Position numbers and translations under genes: made by a program. The notes beneath the pieces are model-generated. The model was given only the letters and a program-made list of their open reading frames with translations, was not told the DNA's origin and did not search any database. DNA of 64,000 nt, from contig NC_085140.1 in the NCBI RefSeq assembly GCF_024139115.2, positions 233,742,371 to 233,806,370 of the forward strand, read 5' to 3'. Source of the stretch: Armigeres subalbatus. Its lineage: Eukaryota > Arthropoda > Insecta > Diptera > Culicidae. Of the stretch, positions 55,861 to 64,000 are shown piece after piece; the stretch's first letter is position 1; every line of letters starts with the position of its first letter.

Positions 55861-55935
55861 GAGCCGAACGAGCGTTGATCACAGGACTCTCTGAGTGAGA
55901 GCCTAGAACGTTACCCCTCAGCTATCTTTACTTCT
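55861..55935 (-). ncRNA. tRNA-like sequence (SINE or tRNA relic), copy 1
   Basis: On the minus strand TAGCTGAGGGGTAACGTT fits an A-box and a B-box-like word (GATCAACGCTC) lies about 50 bases later. Acceptor-stem pairing is poor. Related copies at 59118-59195 and 60919-61000 have a better B-box (TGTTCGATGCTC). Probably part of a tRNA-derived repeat rather than a working tRNA gene. Confidence 0.35.
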
Positions 55936-57085
55936 TGAAAGATTGGTGATCGAAGTATAACAGGTTATACGCAATTTGCACTGATCATCTGCTGCTTGTG
56001 CATTCGTGCGGCAACGCACCGGCTGCTGTGTTTAGGTTCCGTGGCATATTTAAATCATCTGACGTTGAAAAACATATACGATTGAGTTTACGTCATGTGC
56101 TTTTGTGTCAATTCATTCATTCTTGCAAGTCAATGAAAATGTATCCAAACTTTTCTACAATCCAAACATGTTTTGGATCATGTAGTAATCTAAATTCGAT
56201 CATTTAGTTTCTCGATGACTCATTCCAGAGGTTAAATTTCAAAACGTGTTTTATGGTGGACTTCTGGTGCGAATATTTTTCGACAGCTCTGTCCTACAGT
56301 TTATTGTATTAATTTAATTAATAACAGAGATGAAACACTAGCTTGTAATAACTTATACTGTTAATAACATTATTTTTTGCCTTTCTCGTACACTAAGTGT
56401 ACGTAAAGGCTATAATATTGCTTCAAAAACAAAATTTTGATAGGAGGCCCGGAGGGCCGATTTTTATATACCGATCGACTCAGCTCGACGAATTGAGGTG
56501 ATGTCTGTATGTGTGTATGTATGTATGTGTGTGTGTGTGTGTGTGTGTATGTGTACAAATTTTGTAGACACACTTTTTTGAACTTCCCATTGTCCGATTT
56601 GCTCGCAACAAGTAGCAGACGACGCGGAATTCAGTCCCATTGTTTGCTATTGAAAATTAGATCAATAGCTCATCGCAATCTGGAGTTATGGCCAAAAAAC
56701 TGTTTTTGCGAATAAAAAAATAGCAAAATGTTCTCAACTGAATACACCTAGATTCGAACTTCTGACCTCTGGGGTGGAAGGCGCTTGCCATACCACAAAA
56801 CTATCGGAACACACATGGTATGAGTAAACCGAAGTCGTACAGTATTTATCAAATTAGTATGTGTGCATTTCTTTTCAAAGCCACAGAGTTCACTCTGCTA
56901 GGGTAACTGTGCCAATATTGGAAGTATTATTGAATCAATGAAAGAAAATATATATTTGATAATTCGAAATTGATAGTTTTAATGCATTAACAAATAGACA
57001 AACTTTGAATTTGCTAGAAATGAAATTGGATTCATTTCGTCTTAATAATTAATCTAAATTTCTTGGAGGTAAAATGAGCTCCACT

Positions 57086-57168
57086 ATACTGCCGTCGCAA
57101 GCATAATCGTCCAATATTGATTTTGCATGGAAGAAAATATGAAACAGTTACGCTTGCGGCGGCAGTAT
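57086..57168. mobile_element. 84-bp palindromic MITE, copy 2
   Basis: Same element as at 53159-53242 in the second block copy. Confidence 0.75.
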
Positions 57169-58177
57169 ATAGGTAGGAAAGCCAATTTGTTGGAGAAATT
57201 ATTGTTTTCAATTAATATTCATAATGGCACAATTACAACGTGTCGCTTCAAGTAAAGCAAACGTTAAGTAATGCAATGATGAACAATATTATTAAGACCC
57301 CATTGTCTCCACTGAGGCCATGATCGCCTTATAAGTGTTTATTTGGGTAACCTTTAACGAAAAGAAATGTGTTCAATAATTAATAACGTTTCTCTTTACT
57401 AAACGTAATAAGGCCCATTTTTTATATTATTTTGCTATCATGCGCTCGCATACCCTACATACGAGTTCGATCAGCGGCGTTCAATCAGCGTATGGGAGCG
57501 CAGCTGATGTGCGTGAGGACGCTATGCAAGCACATTTCGGCGGGAGCGAACGGCACTGCATTCGCTTCATTCGCTTGCCGTCGGATGAATATCGCAGAAG
57601 GAAGCATCACCAACACACCGCATGGCCCTGACGAAAGCGAGTAAACAAAATGGGGCCGGATGATGCCTTTTATTTCACCCGGCAAGGGATATAGGACGTC
57701 AATTTTAAAATGGTTGTTAAAACGTTAAAACACATTTTAACCGAAAATAGTTGGATTTTCAGGTTCGAAATTTAATTTACTTTTAGATTGGCAACACGAA
57801 AGCATAGCATAGCATATGTGATTGTACAAATCGTGGGTGGCTATACAATGCTCAATTGAGCAATCTACTGTATATTGTCGCAAATTGGTACTTGGGATTA
57901 GTACCTTTTCCTATACAGTAGCAGTTGTATACCTGGCCACGTCCTTACAATCACGGAAGGAAGGAAGGAATGTTAGTTCAACATCTACTAGTGAAGATGC
58001 AGGAACCCATACTACCTTCATAGATGTCTCAGGAAGGAAAATTTGTGTTAGTGGGAAAGGTGAATAATAGGGAGCTCTATTCGACAATATAGAGCGTTTG
58101 TCAATAACAGTATATGCTGTAAAAATAATAAAATATATTCATCAATTTACTTACGAACCGTCCTAAGGAAAAACAAA

Positions 58178-58840
58178 ACAAAACACAAAATTTCGGCAAA
58201 TCGCGCGATCGTTCCGCCGTCCGAAACAAGAGCCAACTCGCACTGCACTAATTAACTTTATTACCGACCGCGCAATGCAAAACACAAAATTTCGGCAAAT
58301 CGCGTGATCGTTCTGCCGTCCGAAACAAGAGCCAACTCGCACTGAACTAATTAACTTTATTACCGGCCGCGCAATGCAAAACACAAAATTTCGGCAAACC
58401 GCGCGATCGTTCCGCCGTCCGAAACAAGAGCCAACTCGCACTGCACTAATTAACTTTATTACCGGCCGCGCAATGCAAAACTCAAAATTTCGGCAAATCG
58501 CGCGATCGTTCCGCCGTCCGAAACAAGAGCCAACTCGCACTGCACTAATTAACTTTATTACCGGCCGCGCAATGCAAAACACAAAATTTCGGCAAACCGC
58601 GCGATCGTTCCGCCGTCCGAAACAAGAGCCAACACGCACTGCACTAATTAACTTTATTACCGGCCGCGCAATGCAAAACACAAAATTTCGGCAAATCGCG
58701 CGATTGTTCTGCCGTCCGAAACAAGAGCCAACACGCACTGAACTGGTTAACTTTATTACCGGCCGCGCAATGCAAAACACAAAATTTCGGCAAATCGCGC
58801 GATCGTCCCGCCGTCCGAAACAAGAGCCAACTCGCACTGC
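58178..58840. repeat. 99-bp tandem array, copy 2 (7 units)
   Basis: Seven units as at 54925-55590 but without the extra G, so a 226-codon minus frame and a 169-codon plus frame run through it with 33-residue periods (FRRPKQEPTRTALINFITGR on plus, VGSCFGRRNDRAICRNF on minus). No known domain. Confidence 0.88.
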
Positions 58841-59117
58841 CACTTTTAGATTGGCAACACGAAAGTCTAATTATTTCGATTAAACAACATGTGTAGATAT
58901 GTAGCCTGATATAAAGGTGTAGACTTCGGCTATCTGTTGGTGGTGTTGGATTGCGTGGGAGTGCTCTCGCCTCTTAGATTTGACGAATCGATGTTCTAAT
59001 CTTTGTTTACAAACGCAGAGAATTCGTTTTAAAAATTTGGTATTGAGTTAAAATAAAAATTGTTTCAAGTTCATTGGTATTATACTAGAAAATATGTTTT
59101 TGAAAAAAAAAAAGAAT

Positions 59118-59195
59118 AGAGCCGAACGAGCGTTGATCACAGGACTCTCTGAGTGAGAGCCTAGAACGTTAACCCTCAGCTATCTTTACTTCTTG
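59118..59195 (-). ncRNA. tRNA-like sequence, copy 2
   Basis: Same tRNA-like string as at 55861-55935, in the second block copy. Confidence 0.35.
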
Positions 59196-60261
59196 AAAGA
59201 TTGGTGATCGAAGTATAACAGGTTATACGCAATTTGCACTGATCATCTGCTGCTTGTGCATTCGTGCGGCAACGCACCGGCTGCTGTGTTTAGGTTCCGT
59301 GGCATATTTAAATCATCTGACGTTGAAAAACATATACGATTGAGTTTACGTCATGTGCTTTTGTGTCAATTCATTCAGATAAGTCACCCCTAATATTCAT
59401 AGTGTTTTGGTGTGCAGGGAAGCAACATCAATTTCAATATTTAATTTGAATCCACCAATCCAATCCATATTGGCACAGTATATGTAAAACATGGATGGTC
59501 TAACAATTAGTTTGTAAATAAAACAAATTTTTTTAGTAAATGGTTTTGATTTTCTATAAATATTAATTTAGTATTATTCCTACCTTTTCGCTTGCATACC
59601 TTCTGTGTGGTTTTTGAAAGTTAATTAATTCATGCTATACATGAGTCCTAAATCTTGGACTTCGCTAGACCAATTAATTGTAACATTCATATAGTGACAA
59701 CATATCTGTTTGAAGATTTCAAATAGCACTGGGATTATGTGGGAGAATCTGAGTTTCGGAGTGATTCGGAGAAAATTTTTCATTCTTGCAAGTCAATGAA
59801 AATGTATCCAAACTTTTCTACAATCCAAACATGTTTTGGATCATGTAGTAATCTAAATTCGATCATTTAGTTTCTCGATGACTCATTCCAGAGGTTAAAT
59901 TTCAAAACGTGTTTTATGGTGGACTTCTGGTGCGAATATTTTTCGACAGCTCTGTCCTACAGTTTATTGTATTAATTTAATTAATAACAGAGATGAAACA
60001 CTAGCTTGTAATAACTTATACTGTTAATAACATTATTTTTTATTAGTTATTATTAGTCAGTATAAGTAAACAAAATGGGGGCCGGATGATGCTTTTTTAT
60101 TTCACCCGGCAAGGGATATAGGGCGTCAATTTTAAAATGATAATTAAAACGTTAAAACACATTTTAGCCGAAAATAGTTTGATTTTTCGGGTTCGAAATT
60201 TAATTTTCTCTTAGATTGATAACATGAAAGTTTCATTATTTCGATTAAAAGCCATGTAGGT

Positions 60262-60720
60262 TACATATCTACACTACAAGGATGTTTTCGATCATTTAGT
60301 AATCTGCGTTCAATCATTTAGTAGTTTGTCAATAACACATTCCAGAGGCTAGATTTCAAAATGTAGTATGGTGGACTGCTAATTCAAAGGTTTATCTACA
60401 ACTCTGCCTAACAGTTCGATGTTTCAATTATACTGGTAATAGAGCTATAGAGCTAGTAGCAGTAGCTTATACTGAATGATTGGAATTTTGTTATCATTTG
60501 GTATAAGTCACTGCAACTAACACTGTAACTCCTTCAATGGTGGAATTGAAACATCGATATATTAGGCAGATATATAGAAAAACCTTCGCATCAGAAGTCC
60601 ACCGTATAACACATTTTGGAATTCAGCCTCTGGAATGAGTTATAGACAAACTACTAAATGATCGAACGCAGATTACTAAATGATCGATAACATCCTTGTG
60701 TGTCTAACATATAGGTAAAT
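60262..60720. mobile_element. Inverted-arm element in block copy 3
   Basis: About 180-base arms: 60266-60450 (GTAGTTTGTCAATAACACAT, CAGAGGCTAGATTTCAAAAT) mirrored at 60535-60715 (ATTTTGGAATTCAGCCTCTG). The same arm sequence, single, closes block copies 1 and 2 (56170-56340 and 59830-60000) and occurs near 13421-13468. Confidence 0.7.
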
Positions 60721-60918
60721 ACTTCGGCTAGCTGTTGGTGGTGTTGGATTGCATGGGAGTGCTCTCGTCTCTCAGACTTGACAAATCGATGTTTTAATCT
60801 TTGTTTAAAAAATGCAGATAAGTCGTTTTAAAAATTTGGTATTGAGCTATGGAAAAAAAATGAATAAAATTTATTGGTATTAACTAAAAAATGTTTAAAT
60901 TTAACATTAAACAAAAGA

Positions 60919-61000
60919 GAGTCAGAATGAGCATCGAACATAGACCCGCTGAGTGACAGCCTAAAGCGTTACCCCTCGGCTCTCTCCGCTTCTTGGATAT
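60919..61000 (-). ncRNA. tRNA-like sequence, copy 3
   Basis: Minus strand: GCCGAGGGGTAACGCTTTAG (A-box) and TGTTCGATGCTC (B-box) about 45 bases apart, the best preserved of the three. Confidence 0.4.
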
Positions 61001-61620
61001 GTGATGATCGAAGTATAACCGGTTATACTCAATTTGCACTGATCATCGGTTGCTTGTAACATTCGTGTGGCAACGCACCTGTGCTGTGTTTAGGTTCCGT
61101 GGCATATTTAAATCATCTGACGTTGAAAAACATATACGATTGAGTTTACGTCATGTGCTTTTGTGTCATAATGTCAGATGTCAGATATGTCACCTAATAT
61201 TCATAATGTTTTGGTGTGCATGGAAGCAACTTCAGAATCAATTTCAACATTTGATTTGAATTCACTGTAATGCATTCTTCCTGGCGTTGCAGCAAATAAT
61301 TCATATTGGCACAGTATATGTAAAACATGGCTGGGCTAACAATTAGTTTGAAAATAAAACAATTTATTTTAGTAAATGGTTTTGATGTTCTATAAATTTT
61401 AACTAACTATAATCGTACCTTTTCGTTTGCATACCTTCTGTGTTTTTGATAGTTAATTAATTCATGCTATACATGAATCCTAAATCTTGGACTTCACGAG
61501 ACCAATTAATTGGAAACCCATTCATAGCGACAACATATCTGTTTGAAGATTTCAAATAGCACTCGGATTATGTGGAAGATGCTGAGAAATGCCGAAATGC
61601 TCTCTATATGAAGAAAAGCA

Positions 61621-62286
61621 ACCCTAGTAGAATTCTTCTAAGACTTTATTAAGTCGGATCAAAATCGTAAATCTTAATTGAAAAGTGGTTAAATGGCATT
61701 GACAAAAACGGAACTGCTCATCAGCAAAAAATGAATTCTTATCTATATGATGAAGAATCATACTATTTCAGAAGGTGCCAGAAGCCTAAGCTGGATTCTG
61801 ACTTCAAAACAGAAAAAGTTTGTCAATTGACCAAAATTATGGATCATATCACCGAAGTTATGGATCATAATCACGATAAAAATTGCGCAAAATTGTATTT
61901 TTTTATTAAATGTAGTTTTCTATGAATAATTTTCCAAACATTTATGGATCATTTGTCATACGTTCATGGGAAAATAGCAGGAATGATATTGTTTTTCTTG
62001 ATCATGTTTAAAGGTACATACTTATTTTACAATTATTTGATATATTTTTTTTTTAGCTTAGTTATGCTTAGTTATGGATCTTAAAATTATTCTTTATGGA
62101 TAAGCCTGAGCTATTTTTTGGATTTGAGGTAGCGTTTTATGGAACATTCTGATGTTATTTATGGATCGTTTTTGTGCATTTAATGGTACAAAGTAAGGGC
62201 TGCCATAAACAAATTTGAAAAATAAGATCTATTTAGTGTTATATTAGACTTTTCTAATATGTTTGTCAACCCATTTGAACGAGCGA
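61621..62286. other. AT-rich tail of the composite insertion
   Basis: Non-coding. The word TTATGGATC or TATGGATCAT recurs at 61842, 61858, 61944, 62075 and 62161, a loose repeat. The 64-codon ORF at 61731 has no motif. Confidence 0.45.
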
Positions 62287-62325
62287 GAAAGGCATCATCA
62301 CCGCTAGGTGGATTAATCAGGGTTT

Positions 62326-63400
62326 TCTTCATTCATGATACTGTTAGCAGATAGCCTCTCTTCCGTGTGCTTCATTTTTTCATTTTCGATTTTAAATATT
62401 AGAGATTTAGTAAAATTCATTTCGATGCTTACGTCTTCATTCTCATTCTGTTGATTTGACAGTTCTATCAATGCCCTATAAAGTTCAGATTTCCTCTCAG
62501 CTATGTCACGATTGAAGTTAATACTTTTCCTTTTATAAAACTGTTTAACTTTTGATTTAAAGTGAGTTGTCCACCAATGGTGAAAGTTGTTTCCGTAAGC
62601 TAGTCTATGCTGCAATTCTTCATATTCAAAGCAGAACTCATTTTCAATGATATCGTCGTTTATGAAGGCTGTATTGATTTTCCAATAACCTTTACCATAA
62701 TGCTTACCTAAGTGATCCTTATCTATGTTAATTTTCATCGAAATTGCTCTGTGATCTGAGAATGGTACGCTAGTTGTTTCAAATGAAAGGACAGAATCTA
62801 AGAATTTTGTAGACGCATAAAACCTATCAATTCGAGAGGCAGAAGATCCTCTGAAAAATGAAAATTGAGCAGACTGTCCTTTAATTGTCCTTTCTACATC
62901 TTTTAAATCTAACTTTGTTACTAATGTTTTCAAACTATAACAGTAATTTTTTGATGTTCCCTTAGAGTCATTTGCATCTAAGATGCAATTGAAGTCGCCA
63001 CCGACTATGTGATATTTAACGTCCGATTTATTGAAATGGATTGCAATTTCTTCTGAATAAAGCTTGTCCCTCTCCTTTTTATACTGATAGCCAGCTTGCC
63101 CATACACATTTATGTAATTGATATTGTTGATTTTTACAGAAATTATCCTACCACTAGGGTCACAGGTTACATCACTGTAATTTAATCCTCTTCTTATGAA
63201 TACTGCTGTTCATTGACTGCTCCCTATATTGACGATCGCAAAGTGTGACTGAATAAACGAAAAGTTTCGGAAAGATACTTCCTGACAAAATACTATATCT
63301 GCATTACTATTAGTTACGTAATCTTTAAAAAGTGAAAGCTTTACCCTGGTTTGAATAGCATTAAGATTAATGCTTGCTATTGTTCGGCAGTAGGACATGA
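62326..63400 (-). pseudogene. L1/Tx1-type LINE ORF2: endonuclease half
   Basis: Minus strand. It begins near 63398 (IASINLNAIQTRVKLSLF, IVFCQEV), has a single in-frame TGA at 63209-63207, and then stays open to the insertion: NNINYINVYGQAG, VGGDFNCILD, SRIDRFYAST, SDHRAISMKI. These are the APE endonuclease boxes. After it a linker (HWWTTHFKSKVKQFYKRKSI) leads toward the RT half at 52450, in a compatible frame. It lies about 45 bases after the ORF1 stop. Confidence 0.85.
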
Positions 63401-63443
63401 CTGATTTGTCTTATTGTTCCTGATACCTTTTGCTGATGCCGAC

Positions 63444-63998
63444 CTACTTTTTTTTATTTTTTTGGCTTGATGCTTCTTTGACCTCATTATTACCTGGTAT
63501 ACCGGCGGACAGCTCCTTGTCATCATCATTACCTCTTTTGTTTCTTCTCTTATCCATAGATCTCCCTTGCCTCGGCGACTTCGATTCACTGTGCTCACTA
63601 GCAGCTACGAGTGTTCGAAGCGGCGAAATGTCCAGCTCCTTCATGCGATTTGCGTATTTGATGGATGCTCCAGATGACTCACCCAGCTCCATCTGATTTT
63701 CTAGAACTGGCATCACATCTATCTGAACCACTTGATGATTGACCGGTTCCGCACTCGTTGTAACTGGTGTGATTCCTTTGATGACATCAGCGAATGAGGA
63801 AAGCTGCTGCTTCCCAGTGTTCTTTTGTTGTGCCTCCATTCTGTTCTGAACCGAAGAACGCTTCGGGCATTCAGCCTTCACATGTCCCTCCTCTTTGCAC
63901 ATAAAACACCGATTACGCAACCCTTCGTAAAATAGGCGACACTTGAAGTGTCCTATGTACAACGCTGCTGGAATTTCCGATTTGACCTCCATATGCAC
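63444..63998 (-). pseudogene. L1/Tx1-type LINE ORF1, C-terminal part
   Basis: 184 codons on the minus strand, open past the window end side, so partial at the N-terminus. CCHC knuckle CFMCKEEGHVKAEC lies near residue 32 of the visible part, preceded by FYEGLRNRC and followed by a Ser/Lys-rich tail ending KNKKK. Similar in plan to the fragment at 20299-20897. It acts as the RNA-binding partner of ORF2 in this LINE group. Intact as far as visible. Confidence 0.8.
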
Positions 63999-64000
63999 TC

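Larger units (their letters stand above)
52452..56373. repeat. Tandem block, copy 1
   Basis: Matches 56374-60040 from GCCTTTCTCGTACACTAAGTG to TATACTGTTAATAACATTA. Differs by a LINE insertion at 53907-54571 (absent in copy 2) and by lacking about 400 bases present in copy 2 at 59379-59780. Contains a (TG)n tract near 52585-52630, a small MITE and the 99-bp array. Confidence 0.88.
56374..60040. repeat. Tandem block, copy 2
   Basis: Second copy of the block at 52452. It keeps the uninterrupted site at about 57828, the 99-bp array in one intact frame, and 59379-59780 (AGATAAGTCACCCC onward). The third copy also has sequence related to that last segment, so its absence in copy 1 is a deletion, possibly between TTCATTC repeats. 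Confidence 0.88.
60060..61620. repeat. Tandem block, copy 3 (diverged, partial)
   Basis: Starts in GTAAACAAAATGGGGGCCGG, matching 53715 and 57642 onward. It has TTAGATTGATAACATGAAAG where copies 1 and 2 carry the long insert with the 99-bp array, so it shows the pre-insertion state. It contains its own inverted element at 60262-60720 and ends around 61620. Confidence 0.75.
52451..62325. mobile_element. 9.9-kb composite insertion splitting the LINE
   Basis: The left end is GCCTTTCTCGTACACTAAG; the right end is CACCGCTAGGTGGATTAATC. These are the two ends of the short repeat seen whole at 4801-5208. T-rich strings lie at both LINE borders, so the insertion probably has a short A/T target repeat. 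The interior is a 3.7-3.9 kb block in two near-identical copies plus a third diverged one. Confidence 0.75.

Overview
This is animal (insect) DNA, not bacterial: genes are split by GT-AG introns, intergenic DNA is AT-rich, and most of the window is transposable-element (TE) sequence. A Feilai-type tRNA-derived SINE (45935-46216), jockey-, R1- and L1/Tx1-type LINEs, many small TA/TWA-flanked MITEs, and a high-copy repeat beginning GCCTTTCTCGTACAC all point to a culicine mosquito, most likely Aedes. I ran no database search, so species and family names are recognition calls.

Host genes are few. (1) 1-10.2 kb holds a tandem duplication (about 6.3 kb per unit) of a CLIP-domain trypsin-like serine protease. 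Copy A is only its last exon (1-255). Copy B has CLIP domain plus complete catalytic domain in four exons (3886-6519), but the duplication joint falls at its first visible splice acceptor, so signal-peptide exons are missing. (2) 11478-11732 (minus) is one first coding exon with a CBM20 starch-binding domain, probably a GPCPD1-like glycerophosphodiesterase. (3) 47266-49485 (plus) holds the first three coding exons of an ABHD4/ABHD5-type alpha/beta hydrolase. Its next intron contains everything from 49486 to the window end.

The rest is nested TEs. 13.4-26.9 kb: decayed Juan-like LINE, MITEs, LINE ORF1 fragments, and a defective R1-type LINE on the minus strand cut by a foldback element with an 11-bp direct repeat. 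29.4-44.9 kb: a five-level nest. An element with 44-bp terminal inverted repeats holds a foldback with 1.4-kb arms; its left arm holds an 11-kb TA-flanked element; that holds a 9-kb TA-flanked element; and that carries a 6.9-kb minisatellite. The minisatellite unit (23 bp) is almost self-complementary, so the array is open in nearly all six frames. The intact opposite foldback arm supplies the empty site that proves the 11-kb insertion.

45-46.9 kb is a cluster of palindromic and Harbinger-like MITEs with a three-level nest. 50.0-64.0 kb is a Ty3/gypsy integrase fragment followed by an L1/Tx1-type LINE (minus) split by a 9.9-kb insertion. That insertion consists of a block present about three times, two copies of which carry a seven-unit array of a 99-bp repeat open on both strands.

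There is no sign of a pathway shared by the host genes. The most unusual content is the set of repeats built from short self-complementary units in inverted arms (18.6-19.4, 26.2-26.9 and 31.7-38.6 kb) and the long foldback with a MITE exactly at its centre.
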